This document shows positions 1 through 8,087 of a stretch of DNA of 21,466 bases, one piece after another; position 1 is the stretch's first letter; every line of letters begins with the position of its first letter. The translations under genes were made by a program, and so were the position numbers. Location of the stretch: NCBI GenBank assembly GCA_023427945.1, contig JAEYZR010000263.1, positions 1 through 21,466 on the forward strand, given 5' to 3'. This stretch comes from Pseudomonadota bacterium (lineage in GTDB: Bacteria > Pseudomonadota > Gammaproteobacteria > Burkholderiales > Burkholderiaceae_B). A model generated the notes under the pieces. It saw only the letters and a list, made by a program, of their open reading frames with translations, searched no databases and was not told where the DNA came from.

Positions 1-1341
1 TTCCTCGAGAAGATGGCGCACTTTGACCGAGAGGTCATCCCCGAACGGCGCATGCACGCCAAGGGTTCCGGCGCGTTTGGCAAGTTTACCGTCACCCATG
101 ACATCACGAAATACACCCGCGCGAAAATCTTCTCCGAGGTTGGCAAAGAGACGCCGGTTTTCGTGCGCTTCTCCACGGTCGCCGGCGAGCGCGGCGCGGC
201 GGACGCAGAGCGCGACATCCGCGGCTTCGCCATGAAGTTCTACACCGAGGAGGGCAACTGGGATCTGGTGGGCAACAACACGCCGGTATTCTTTGTTCGC
301 GACCCGCTGAAATTTGCCGACTTCATTCACACGCAAAAACGCGACCCGAAAACGAACTTGCGCAATGCGGCGGCCGCGTGGGATTTCTGGTCGTTGAGCC
401 CGGAATCGCTGCACCAGGTCACCATCCTGATGAGTGACCGTGGCCTGCCCCAGAATTTCCGCCAGCAACACGGTTTCGGATCGCACACCTACAGTTTCGT
501 CAACGCACAGGGCGAACGCTTCTGGGTGAAATTCCATTTCCGTTCCGAACAGGGTATTGCCTGTTATACCGATGGCGAAGCCGCCGATGTCGTGGCCGAC
601 GACCGTGAAAGCTCACAGCGCGATCTTTTCAACCACATCGCAAATGGTGAGTTCCCGCGCTGGACACTGAAAGTGCAGATCATGCCCGAGGCCGATGCAC
701 AGACGTATCACATCAATCCCTTCGATCTCACCAAGGTCTGGCCGCATGGCGATTACCCGCTGATCGAAGTGGGTGTGCTGGAACTGAACAAGAACCCCGA
801 GAACTACTTCGGCGACGTCGAACAGGCGGCGTTCACCCCGGCAAACGTCGTCCCCGGCATCGATTTCTCACCCGACAAGATGCTGCAGGCCCGCATCTTC
901 TCGTACGGCGATGCGGCACGTTATCGCGTGGGCGTGAATCACCATCAGATTCCCGTGAACGCACCGCGTTGCCCGCACCAGAGCTTCCATCGCGATGGCG
1001 CTGCCCGTGTCGATGGCAACCTGGGTGGCACCGTCAACTACGAGCCCAACAGCCACGGTCAGTGGAAGGAAACCCCGGAAGCCGGCGAACCGCCACTGGC
1101 GCTGGATGGCCAGCCCGCCGCCCACTGGAACCATCGCGTGGACGAGGACTATTACTCACAGCCTGGTGCGCTGTTCCGCTTGATGCCGCAGGACGCCAAA
1201 GAGCGTCTGTTCGCCAACATCGGGCGTCACATGGATGGCATCCCGGAAGAGATCCAGCGTCGTCAGCTGGAACACTTCCGTCGCGCCGATCCGGCCTACG
1301 CCGCAGGCGTGGCCAAGGCCCTGGGCCTGAGCGACGCCTGA
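1..1341 (+). CDS. katA: Monofunctional heme catalase, 5' end missing
   Basis: Decomposes hydrogen peroxide to water and oxygen with a heme cofactor in the cytoplasm. The reading frame is open from base 1 (F-L-E-K before the Met at base 13), and that preamble matches the usual catalase sequence just ahead of MAHFDRE. The gene therefore starts upstream and only the N-terminal few dozen residues are missing. Counting from the Met at base 13, the distal heme His is H15 in MHAKGSGAFG, the active-site Asn is N88 in VGNNTPVFFVRD, and the proximal heme-ligand Tyr is Y298 in RIFSYGDAARYR. These are the essential residues of the small-subunit (clade 3-like) catalases, and the length fits a total of about 480 residues. 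The C terminus ends at GLSDA without the large-subunit extra domain. The stop codon overlaps the first unit of an 11-bp tandem repeat. Family assignment is very secure; the symbol katA is by analogy. Confidence 0.95.
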   Translation, partial: FLEKMAHFDREVIPERRMHAKGSGAFGKFTVTHDITKYTRAKIFSEVGKETPVFVRFSTVAGERGAADAERDIRGFAMKFYTEEGNWDLVGNNTPVFFVRDPLKFADFIHTQKRDPKTNLRNAAAAWDFWSLSPESLHQVTILMSDRGLPQNFRQQHGFGSHTYSFVNAQGERFWVKFHFRSEQGIACYTDGEAADVVADDRESSQRDLFNHIANGEFPRWTLKVQIMPEADAQTYHINPFDLTKVWPHGDYPLIEVGVLELNKNPENYFGDVEQAAFTPANVVPGIDFSPDKMLQARIFSYGDAARYRVGVNHHQIPVNAPRCPHQSFHRDGAARVDGNLGGTVNYEPNSHGQWKETPEAGEPPLALDGQPAAHWNHRVDEDYYSQPGALFRLMPQDAKERLFANIGRHMDGIPEEIQRRQLEHFRRADPAYAAGVAKALGLSDA

Positions 1342-1438
1342 TCGATGATTGATCGCCGGCTGATCGCTGGTCGATCGCTGGTCGATCGCTGGTCGATTGA
1401 TGGTCGATCACCGCTCGATTGCTGCTCGAGCGACGCTC
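1340..1438. repeat. 11-bp tandem repeat, nine units, consensus GATCGCTGGTC
   Basis: Nine consecutive 11-bp units start at 1340, 1351, 1362, 1373, 1384, 1395, 1406, 1417 and 1428. The three central units (1362-1394) are identical to the consensus; the flanking ones keep 7 to 9 of 11 bases, with decay towards both ends. The first unit shares bases with the catalase stop codon. The unit length is not a multiple of three, so it does not encode a repeat protein in one frame. It fills most of the space between the convergent catalase and LysR genes. Confidence 0.85.
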
Positions 1439-1450
1439 GGCCAGCAATCG
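1416..1450. terminator. Long hairpin between convergent katA and LysR gene
   Basis: Bases 1416-1431 pair with 1435-1450 around a GAC loop (1432-1434). Outer stem CGATTGCTG pairs with CAGCAATCG, and inner CGAGC pairs with GCTCG, with one mismatch (1425/1441) and one T-G wobble. It sits between two converging genes and could end transcripts from both sides. Neither side carries a clear T-run, so it is not a textbook intrinsic terminator. It is partly built from the last units of the tandem repeat. Confidence 0.5.
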
Positions 1451-1471
1451 CCTGCAGGCGGGCGCATGATG

Positions 1472-2398
1472 CTAAAACGCGTAATGCGCCTCGTCGTCCC
1501 AGGCCTGGGCGAGTGCCCATTCGCAAAAAGCCTCAACGATCGGAATACGTTTGTTGGCACTGGGCAGTACGAGATAGAAGCCGGGAATGTCTGCCGGATC
1601 CATGTCGTGCAGCGCATCCAGTCCCAGCGGTGCAGCCAGACGCCCTGCGGCCAGGTCCGCCCGGGCGTCTTTTTCCGACACCAGACCCACACCCATTCCC
1701 GCTCCCGTTGCCTGGCGCATGGTGGTCGCATCCTGAAGCTGAATGTCGCCATCCTGGATAGCAGAATCCACCCCGAGGTGCGTGAGAACGCGTGACCATA
1801 GATTGCGTGCGACCACTGGATGAAGCAAGGGGAACTGCAGCAGATCCTGCGGGCAGGTGATTCGGTCGGCCAGAGAAGGCGCGCAGCAGATGACCTTGGG
1901 ATCACGCACCAGCAGTCGGGCATCCAGATGCCGCCAGTGCCCGAAGCCCCACTGGATGGACACATCCACGTCATCGGCCGCGAAATCCGGCAGCGTCACC
2001 AGTGTGGTCAGTCGCAGGTCGGTGCCGGGCATGCGTTCGCGAAATCGCTCCAGGCGCGCCATGAGATAGTGCATGGCGAAGTAGGGGCTGACATTGATAT
2101 TGATGCGAAAGCGGTCGCCGGCCTGAGATACCCGATGCACACCCTTGTGCAATTCATCGAAGGCGGCGTGCACGAAAGGGGCCAGCAAGGTGGCCTGTTC
2201 CGTGGGCTGGATGTGCCGCCCCTGGCGGGTGAACAATGTGATTTTCAGGCTGTCTTCCAACAGATGGATCTGTTGGCTGACGGCTTGCGGGCTGATGTGC
2301 AGCGCTTGGGACGCACCGCTGAAGCTGCCATGCCGCATGACTGCCCAGAAAGTTCGCAAGGCGTTTAAAGGCGGTAGTCGTGCGGCATATGGATTCAT
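1472..2398 (-). CDS. LysR-family transcriptional regulator, GcvA-type
   Basis: DNA-binding regulator of 308 residues, the usual LysR length. The N-terminal winged helix-turn-helix covers about residues 10-70: RLPPLNALRTF, then GSFSGASQALHISPQAVSQQ as the HTH, then LEDSL. The RLPPLNALRTF opening is typical of the GcvA-like subgroup. An effector-binding domain follows to the C terminus. I chose the ATG at 2398 (MNPYAARLPPL) because it gives the standard N terminus. The frame is open further upstream to a TTG at 2461, but those extra residues are unlike the family. No strong ribosome binding site is visible before either start. It lies downstream of hyuA-hyuB on the same strand, past a strong hairpin, so it may be made by read-through or from its own promoter. 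Inference: it controls the hyu and TRAP genes, and the palindromes between hyuA and dctP are candidate sites. Its effector is unknown. Confidence 0.92.
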   Translation of the reverse strand: MNPYAARLPPLNALRTFWAVMRHGSFSGASQALHISPQAVSQQIHLLEDSLKITLFTRQGRHIQPTEQATLLAPFVHAAFDELHKGVHRVSQAGDRFRININVSPYFAMHYLMARLERFRERMPGTDLRLTTLVTLPDFAADDVDVSIQWGFGHWRHLDARLLVRDPKVICCAPSLADRITCPQDLLQFPLLHPVVARNLWSRVLTHLGVDSAIQDGDIQLQDATTMRQATGAGMGVGLVSEKDARADLAAGRLAAPLGLDALHDMDPADIPGFYLVLPSANKRIPIVEAFCEWALAQAWDDEAHYAF

Positions 2399-2423
2399 GA
2401 TGAGCGTCAGAAGGCAGCCATGC

Positions 2424-2454
2424 GGGCAGATCATCCGGCCAGGATGATCTGCCC
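2424..2454 (-). terminator. Perfect 13-bp hairpin after hyuB
   Basis: GGGCAGATCATCC (2424-2436) and GGATGATCTGCCC (2442-2454) are perfectly complementary around a 5-base loop. Flanking TGCG/CGCA could lengthen the stem with a bulge. It lies in the 86-bp gap between the hyuB stop and the LysR start and probably marks the 3' end of the hyuAB message or protects it from decay. No T-run follows on the minus strand, so Rho-independent termination is uncertain. Confidence 0.6.
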
Positions 2455-2484
2455 AGCGCAAAAAGCCATTCTACGCGGGACTGC

Positions 2485-4104
2485 TCAGCGCTTGTTGGTG
2501 GTGACGTAGCCTCGCAGGCTATCCTCGGCACTGGCCTGCGCGCTGCGCGCGGCGGGTTGGCCAAAGCCGCCGCCACCGGGCAGGTGCAATACCAGACGAC
2601 GCCCTTGGGGCACGTGTTGCCAGCCTTTGGGACGCAGTACCGTTCCATCGTCCAGCGCCACTTTGCCTGCCGCACCCGCGCCGCCGCCGTCGCGGCCACG
2701 CGGTGGCGACGTCACCCTGTCGAACATGGCCGAAAAATCGAACTCGTGTCCCTCTGCCGGCGCGATTTCGATGATCTGGCCCAGACCGCCACGGCAACGT
2801 CCCTCGCCCCCCGAATCCGGGCGCAATTCCTTGCGCCAGACGACGATGGGCCCGGTCTGCTCGGTGGCCTCGATCGGCATGGTGTGTACACCGGACGGGA
2901 ATGCGGTCGCCGAAGGGCCATCCAGGTCGGGGCGGGCGCCCATGCCGCCGGAGTTGAACATCAGCACCTCTGCGCGGCGGCCTTCCTGGCCCTGCACAGG
3001 TCGGGCCGAAATGTGTACGTTCCACAGGGCGCCGGCACCCTCGGCCTGGATCTTGCCGGGCAAGGCCTGGGCCAGCGCGCCCAGCACCAGATCGGGCACC
3101 ATGTGACCGAGCACGTGGCGCACTGAAACCGGCGCGGGCCGCAACGCGTTCAGCACGTTCGGTGGCGAGCTGACATTGAACACAGCCAGCGACGCGGCAT
3201 TGTTGGGAATGTCGGGCGCCACCACGCACTTGATGGCGTAGCTGGCATAGGCCTTGGTATAGATGAGCGGAACGTTGATGCCCCAACGGCTCACGGGCGA
3301 ACTGCCGGAGAAATCGACCGATACGCCGTCTTCTTCGATGGTGACCTTCGCCGCCAGCCGGATGGGGTCGTCATAGCCATCGGTCATCATGTCGTTTGAC
3401 CAGCTGCCCTTGGGCAGTTTGGCAAGACGCGCCATGATGGCGGCATGGGTGCGGGTCAGGATGAACTCGCCCAGGGCGCCCAGATTGCGCTGCCCCACCT
3501 CGTCGAGCATGTTCATCAAACGCTTGTGACCGACGTCGTTGCACGCGGCCAGCGAATAGAAATCGCCGATGACCTGATTGGGTTCGCGTACGTTGGCCTG
3601 CAGTATCCTGATCAGGTCCTGATTCACCGCGCCACGCTCGGCGAACTTCATGATCGGAATCTGGATGCCCTCTTCATAGACCGACTTGCCATCGGCCCCG
3701 AAGCCACGCCCGCCCACGTCCACGACGTGCGCCGTGCAGGCAAAGAAGCCCACCAGTTCGTCACCGTTGAACGACGGCGTCACCATCGTGATGTCGTGCA
3801 GATGGCCCGTGCCTTTCCACGGATCATTGGTCACGTAGGTGTCGCCCGGATACATGCGCTCATACGTGATTTCGTCGATGAAGTGCTGCACCGCTTCGGC
3901 CATCGTGTTCACGTGGCCCGGCGTACCTGTCACCGCCTGCGCGAGCATCTGGCCTTGCGCGTTGTAGACGCCTGCGGACAGGTCGCCCGCTTCGCGTACC
4001 GAGGTCGAGAACGCCGTGCGCAGCAGCGTCAGCGCCTGTTCTTCGACAACCGAGACCAGTCGGTTCCACATCACCTGCATACGGATATCTTCAATCTGGC
4101 TCAT
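2485..4104 (-). CDS. hyuB: Hydantoinase B/oxoprolinase family subunit
   Basis: Partner subunit of an ATP-dependent, cytoplasmic ring-opening or carboxylating enzyme (N-methylhydantoinase, 5-oxoprolinase and acetophenone/acetone carboxylase relatives). The 539 residues contain the family landmarks: an N-terminal WNRLVSVVEEQ segment, SVREAGDLSAGVYN, TGTPGHVNTM (about 59-68), and the conserved NDPWKGTGHLHDITMVTP block (about 93-110). The C-terminal part has the Gly-rich GGEGRCRGGLGQ segment. The start at 4104 is preceded by AAAGGA at good spacing. One base separates it from the hyuA stop, and its ribosome binding site lies inside the hyuA 3' end, so the two are probably translationally coupled. 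The true substrate cannot be told from the sequence: hydantoins, 5-oxoproline and other cyclic amides are all possible. Confidence 0.92.
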   Translation of the reverse strand: MSQIEDIRMQVMWNRLVSVVEEQALTLLRTAFSTSVREAGDLSAGVYNAQGQMLAQAVTGTPGHVNTMAEAVQHFIDEITYERMYPGDTYVTNDPWKGTGHLHDITMVTPSFNGDELVGFFACTAHVVDVGGRGFGADGKSVYEEGIQIPIMKFAERGAVNQDLIRILQANVREPNQVIGDFYSLAACNDVGHKRLMNMLDEVGQRNLGALGEFILTRTHAAIMARLAKLPKGSWSNDMMTDGYDDPIRLAAKVTIEEDGVSVDFSGSSPVSRWGINVPLIYTKAYASYAIKCVVAPDIPNNAASLAVFNVSSPPNVLNALRPAPVSVRHVLGHMVPDLVLGALAQALPGKIQAEGAGALWNVHISARPVQGQEGRRAEVLMFNSGGMGARPDLDGPSATAFPSGVHTMPIEATEQTGPIVVWRKELRPDSGGEGRCRGGLGQIIEIAPAEGHEFDFSAMFDRVTSPPRGRDGGGAGAAGKVALDDGTVLRPKGWQHVPQGRRLVLHLPGGGGFGQPAARSAQASAEDSLRGYVTTNKR

Positions 4105-4105
4105 T

Positions 4106-6181
4106 TCAATGTCCTTTGCGTACCAGCAACAACGTGCCATCCAGTTGGACGACGAGATCGAAGGGCGTGGTCACCACGGTAGATGTCTCACGTTCGACAA
4201 TGATGGCCGGGCCACTGACCCGGTCGCCTGCCTTCAGGCTCTCGCGATCGATGATGGCGCTGTCCTGCTCGGCGCCCACCGCCGGATCGAACACCATGCG
4301 TCCGCTGCTGCGTGCCACCGCACGCCCCTGGTCATCGAGCGCCTGGCTGTTCGCGTGATGATGCACTTCCTGCACTTTGACCGAGAAGGTGACGAACTCG
4401 ACGGCCAGCCCTTCGACGGCGCGGCCGAAGAATTGTGCGTAGCGCTCCTTGAAGGACTCTTCGATCATGCTGGCGTCGCTGGCCTCGAAGGCGCGATCAG
4501 GCAGTGCGACGGGGATCTCCCAACCCTGTCCGGCATAGCGCATGAAGGCTGTCACGTCGCGGGTCACCTCGCCCTGAGTGCCGTCGCGCACGAACCGTTC
4601 CGCTGTTTCCTTCAGACCACCGAGCACGCCATTCAACAGTGCCGGATCGAACGCCTTGAGCGTCATGACCTGCGATACCAGAGCCTCGTAGCCGAACGGT
4701 GCCTTCAGGAAGCCGATGGCCGACCCGACACCCGCACCACGCGGAATCAGGCAGCGGTCGATGCCCAGCTTCTCGCACAGGCGTGCCGCATGCAGCGGTG
4801 CCGCACCGCCAAACGCAATCATGGTGTGCTCGGCAATATCCTTGCCGTTTTCCACGGCATGGACACGCGCGGCGTTGGCCATGTTTTCGTCCACCACATC
4901 GCATATGCCGAATGCAGCGCTTTGTGCGTTCAGTTCGAGTGCCTGACCCACATGACCGAGCACCGCTTTCGTGGCCGAATCGACCGAAAGCTTGATCTTG
5001 CCGCCGGCAAAGTTATCGGCATCGAGTTTGCCCAGCAACAGGTCGGCATCGGTCACTGCGGGGCGCTCGCCGCCGCGGCCATAGCATGCGGGGCCTGGCT
5101 CGGAGCCGCCTGACTCCGGTCCCACCTGGATGCGACCGAGTTCGTCCACCCAGGCCAGCGAACCGCCGCCCGCACCAATCTCGATCATTTCGATCACCGG
5201 AATGGAGATGGGCATGCCCGAGCCTTTGCAGAACCGGTAGGTACGTGCCACCTCGAAGGTGCGTGCGGTCTGGGGTTGAAAGCCGTCGATCAGACAGATC
5301 TTGGCCGTCGTGCCGCCCATGTCGTAGGACACCACGCGATCCAGATCGAAACGACGTGCGATGTCGGCCGCGAAGATGGCGCCGCCCGCAGGCCCCGATT
5401 CAATCAGGCGAACCGGAAACTGCACGGCTGTCTCGATCGAGATGAGGCCGCCGCCGGAATGGATCATGTATACCGGGCAGGTCGCGCCCATTTCTTTCAG
5501 GCGAACCTGCAATCGCGTCAGATAGCTGGCCATCTGCGGACGCACATAGGCGTTGGCGCATACCGTATTGAAACGCTCGAACTCGCGCATCTGCGGCGAG
5601 ACTTCAGCAGAAAGCGAAATCGGGATATCGAGATGGCGCGACAGGATCGCCAGCGCACGGCGCTCGTGGTCGTCGTTCATGTAGGCATGGATGAAGCCGA
5701 TGGCGACTGCACCGTAACCCTTCTCCTTGATCTCCCCGGCGATGGCGACCAGCGCTTCTTCGTCCAGCGGCTGGAGCTCTTCACCCTGCGCACTGATGCG
5801 ACCCTTGACCGTGTAGCGGTCCTCTCGCGCAATCAGGGGCGGCGGCAGCTTGATGTTCAGGTCGTACTGCTCGAAACGGTTTTCGGTACGCATTTCGATG
5901 ACGTCGCGAAAGCCTTCGGTGGTCACCAGCGCGGTCTTGGCGCCACGCCGCTCGATCAGCGCGTTGGTGGCCAGTGTGGTGCCATGAATGATCAGGTCGA
6001 CGTCCGCAAGCGATATCCCGGCATCGCGCGTCACGATGGCAATGGCGTCCAGAATGCCCTGTTCTGGTGCGGTGTAATCGGTCAATACCTTGGTGGAATA
6101 CAGTGTGCCTCGTACGTCGAGTGCGACGTCGGTAAAGGTGCCGCCTATATCGGCACCCAGGCGTATGTCTTGACCCATCAT
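4106..6181 (-). CDS. hyuA: Hydantoinase A/oxoprolinase family, ATP-binding subunit
   Basis: ATP-hydrolysing subunit of the HyuAB pair, 691 residues. It has the actin-like ASKHA ATPase fold signatures: DIGGTFTD (11-18, phosphate-1 loop), HGTTLATNAL (66-75), ESGPAGG (261-267) and DMGGTTAK (287-294), followed by the Gly-rich GAGGGSLAWVD and GPACYGRGG segments. Known family members couple ATP hydrolysis to opening of N-methylhydantoin or 5-oxoproline, or to ketone carboxylation. The start is one of two adjacent ATGs (6181 or 6178), preceded by AAGGGA on the minus strand. The frame runs further upstream to 6217, but those residues are not family-like. It is the first gene of the hyuA-hyuB pair and is divergent from a TRAP transporter across 373 bp, which suggests that the transporter brings in its substrate. 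No separate carbamoylase or dihydropyrimidinase gene is nearby, so a classical two-step hydantoin pathway is not supported here. Confidence 0.93.
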   Translation of the reverse strand: MMGQDIRLGADIGGTFTDVALDVRGTLYSTKVLTDYTAPEQGILDAIAIVTRDAGISLADVDLIIHGTTLATNALIERRGAKTALVTTEGFRDVIEMRTENRFEQYDLNIKLPPPLIAREDRYTVKGRISAQGEELQPLDEEALVAIAGEIKEKGYGAVAIGFIHAYMNDDHERRALAILSRHLDIPISLSAEVSPQMREFERFNTVCANAYVRPQMASYLTRLQVRLKEMGATCPVYMIHSGGGLISIETAVQFPVRLIESGPAGGAIFAADIARRFDLDRVVSYDMGGTTAKICLIDGFQPQTARTFEVARTYRFCKGSGMPISIPVIEMIEIGAGGGSLAWVDELGRIQVGPESGGSEPGPACYGRGGERPAVTDADLLLGKLDADNFAGGKIKLSVDSATKAVLGHVGQALELNAQSAAFGICDVVDENMANAARVHAVENGKDIAEHTMIAFGGAAPLHAARLCEKLGIDRCLIPRGAGVGSAIGFLKAPFGYEALVSQVMTLKAFDPALLNGVLGGLKETAERFVRDGTQGEVTRDVTAFMRYAGQGWEIPVALPDRAFEASDASMIEESFKERYAQFFGRAVEGLAVEFVTFSVKVQEVHHHANSQALDDQGRAVARSSGRMVFDPAVGAEQDSAIIDRESLKAGDRVSGPAIIVERETSTVVTTPFDLVVQLDGTLLLVRKGH

Positions 6182-6331
6182 ATAGCGTTTTCCCTTGGCT
6201 GCACGCGCTTGGCGCATGTGAGACTTAGATCAGATGGAGGCGAGTTGCCGTGCCAGCGACTGCTCGCCCTATGAAAACAGGATCATGCGCCTACTGTGCG
6301 GCATCTGAAAATCAAGAAAAGGCATTTTTTG

Positions 6332-6348
6332 AACAAGTATTACTTGTT
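6332..6348. promoter_or_regulatory. Operator-like palindrome AACAAGT-ATT-ACTTGTT
   Basis: A perfect 7-bp inverted repeat with a 3-base centre at 6340, in the hyuA/dctP divergent region. The form suits binding of a dimeric regulator. The neighbouring LysR protein is one candidate, but the site does not show a plain T-N11-A LysR box. Confidence 0.5.
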
Positions 6349-6373
6349 GCCTGGCAACGACTTCCTTTGCCAG
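6347..6373. promoter_or_regulatory. Second operator-like repeat, TTGCC-T-GGCAA and CTGGCAA-N9-TTGCCAG
   Basis: TTGCC-T-GGCAA is a perfect palindrome at 6347-6357. The right part, CTGGCAA (6351-6357), is also repeated in inverted form as TTGCCAG (6367-6373) after 9 bases. The first two bases overlap the neighbouring ACTTGTT arm. This gives three phased half-sites and could be bound alternatively by one regulator or by two. Confidence 0.45.
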
Positions 6374-6554
6374 AATCACAGCTGGCATGATTTCGATCAA
6401 TTGAATTGCAGCTGCGCACCACAAGTCTTTCTGCACCGCTTCGTACCAGAAACAAGCATCACTTTCTCTTGCACCAAGCATGTGCACGTGGGTAGCAGTT
6501 TCAAGAATGACTTTTCAGAGTTGCCGACATGGCGACGCACAAGGGGAATAAAGC

Positions 6555-7547
6555 ATGCGCAATTTAAGCAAATTGATGGTAACGCTCTCGCTTCTGTTGC
6601 CCGTCTCGGCGATGGCTGCCAACACCACGTGGACGATGGCTTCGGGCTACCCCGAAAGCAGTTTCCTGACGCAGAACATTCGTCAGTTCATCGCCGAAGT
6701 CGAGAAAGAAAGCGGCGGACGTCTGAAAATCGACCTGCGTTCCAACGACACACTCATCAAGCACGATGCGATCAAGCGCGCCGTGCAGACCGGGCAGATC
6801 CAGGCAGGAGAAGTCAGACTGGGTGTCTACGGCAACGAAGACCCTATGTACACGCTGGACGGATTGCCCAACATTGCCGCCAACTACAAAGAAGCATGGA
6901 TGCTGATGCAGGCGCAAAAGCCCTACTTCGACAAGCTCCTGGGCAAGCACAACATCAAGGCCATCTCCTACGTGTCCTGGCCAGGTCAGGGTTTCTACAC
7001 CAAGACCGAGGTGAAGGGGCCCGAAGATTTCAAGGGCAAGAAGCTGCGCATCTACTCGCCGCCCACTTTGAAAATGGGCCAGATGCTGGGCTTTCAGGCC
7101 ACCATCCTGCCGTTTGCCGAAGTGCCGCAAGCCTTTGCGACCGGCCTGATCGACTCGCTGTTCACCAGCGCGCAGACCGGGATCGATACGCAGGCCTGGG
7201 ACAACGTCAAGTACTTCATGTACACCGGCACGCTGCACAACAAGAACGTGGTGCTCGTCAATGAACGTGCCCTCAAGCGCCTGGACGACGACGTGCAACG
7301 CATCGTGATCGAAGCCGGTGAACGTGCCAGCAAACGCGGCTTCGAGATGAGCCAGAAAGCAAGCGACGAAACCCTGGAGGTCCTGCGCAAGAACGGCATG
7401 ACCGTCACCGACGCCCCGGCATCGGTGCAGGAAGCGCTGGCAGCCGTGGGCAAGACGCTGATGGAAGACTGGGCCAAGACCGCTACGCCCGAGCAGCGCG
7501 AAGTCCTCGAGAAATACCAGGAGATGAAGAAAAAAGGCGGAGAGTAA
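6555..7547 (+). CDS. dctP: TRAP transporter solute-binding protein, DctP family
   Basis: Periplasmic binding protein of a tripartite ATP-independent transporter; it captures the solute and delivers it to the DctQM membrane complex. The 330 residues begin with a Sec signal peptide (hydrophobic VTLSLLLPVSAMA, cleavage predicted after A21). The mature protein has the DctP fold landmarks: GYPESSFLTQ near the N terminus and KKLRIYSPPTLKMGQMLG at about 162-179. R165 is in the position of the Arg that usually salt-bridges a substrate carboxylate, which would suggest a carboxylated ligand. FAEVPQAFATGLIDSLFTS matches the conserved segment that follows. The start is preceded by AAGGGG at 8 bases. It is the first gene of dctP-dctQ-dctM and divergent from hyuA, so a cyclic amide acid such as 5-oxoproline or a hydantoin derivative is a reasonable but unproven ligand. 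Confidence 0.95.
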   Translation: MRNLSKLMVTLSLLLPVSAMAANTTWTMASGYPESSFLTQNIRQFIAEVEKESGGRLKIDLRSNDTLIKHDAIKRAVQTGQIQAGEVRLGVYGNEDPMYTLDGLPNIAANYKEAWMLMQAQKPYFDKLLGKHNIKAISYVSWPGQGFYTKTEVKGPEDFKGKKLRIYSPPTLKMGQMLGFQATILPFAEVPQAFATGLIDSLFTSAQTGIDTQAWDNVKYFMYTGTLHNKNVVLVNERALKRLDDDVQRIVIEAGERASKRGFEMSQKASDETLEVLRKNGMTVTDAPASVQEALAAVGKTLMEDWAKTATPEQREVLEKYQEMKKKGGE

Positions 7548-7551
7548 ACCT

Positions 7552-8061
7552 ATGCGAGCCTTCCTCAACGGACTGTACGTCGCAAGCGGTCTATTGGCCG
7601 CTCTCTTCCTGGCTGCAATCTGCATCGCGGTCATGACCCAGGTGGTGGGGCGCGTCTTTGGCGCGCCACTCGATGCCACTGAACTGTCGGGTTTCTTCAT
7701 GGCGGCGGCCACGTTCCTGGGACTGGCCTACACCTTTCGCGAGGGAGGCCACATCCGCATCGGCCTGCTGGTGACCCGCATGTCAGGGCGGCCCCGCCAG
7801 GCCATCGAGCTCTGGAGCTGCCTGGTAGGTGCCTCACTGTCCGGCTACGCCGCCACACACGCTGTTTTCTTCGCTCTCGAATCGTATGAATTCAACGATA
7901 TCAGCCCCGGCTTGCTGGCCATCCCGTTCTGGATTCCGCAATCCGGCATGGCGATCGGTCTGATCATTCTGACCATTGCCTTGCTCGATGCCGCCTGGGA
8001 CGTCGCGCATGGCCGTCAGGCCGGGTATGAGAAAAACGAAGATGCCATTCTCAACGAATAA
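7552..8061 (+). CDS. dctQ: TRAP transporter small membrane subunit, DctQ family
   Basis: Small four-helix inner-membrane subunit that pairs with DctM. Its 169 residues show four hydrophobic segments at about 7-30, 45-62, 85-108 and 130-150. The loop after the second helix carries FREGGHIRIGLL, the most conserved DctQ motif. The start lies 4 bases after the dctP stop, with GGAGAG upstream inside the end of dctP, so the three genes are almost certainly one transcript. Confidence 0.93.
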   Translation: MRAFLNGLYVASGLLAALFLAAICIAVMTQVVGRVFGAPLDATELSGFFMAAATFLGLAYTFREGGHIRIGLLVTRMSGRPRQAIELWSCLVGASLSGYAATHAVFFALESYEFNDISPGLLAIPFWIPQSGMAIGLIILTIALLDAAWDVAHGRQAGYEKNEDAILNE

Positions 8062-8087
8062 GCCGACAGGCAAACGGGAAAAAAACG

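Larger units (their letters stand above)
6182..6554. promoter_or_regulatory. Divergent hyuA/dctP control region
   Basis: This 373-bp non-coding stretch lies between divergent hyuA and dctP and must hold both promoters. It contains two overlapping inverted repeats at 6332-6373 and further TTGCC-type half-sites, for example TTGCC at 6245-6249. I could not assign convincing -35/-10 pairs for either direction. A 72-codon minus-strand frame (6269-6487, GTG start) has no ribosome binding site and no recognisable product. Confidence 0.7.

Noticed and set aside
1340..1450. CRISPR-like array
   Set aside because: Units are 11 bp and directly abutting, without unique spacers, so this is a simple tandem repeat.
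1345..1761. Plus-strand frame reading through the 11-bp repeat and antisense to the LysR gene
   Set aside because: The repeat period is not a multiple of three, and the product is Arg/Pro-rich and lies mostly opposite a clear LysR gene.
2399..2461. Longer LysR start at TTG 2461
   Set aside because: The extra 21 residues do not match LysR N termini and read through the intergenic hairpin; ATG 2398 gives the standard MNPYAARLPPL start.
6351..6373. Sigma-54 promoter (TGGCA...TTGC) upstream of dctP
   Set aside because: The spacing between TGGCA and TTGC is several bases too long for a -24/-12 promoter.
6269..6487. 72-codon minus-strand frame in the hyuA/dctP intergenic region
   Set aside because: GTG start without a ribosome binding site, no recognised family, and it overlaps the palindromic control region; kept only as a remote possibility.
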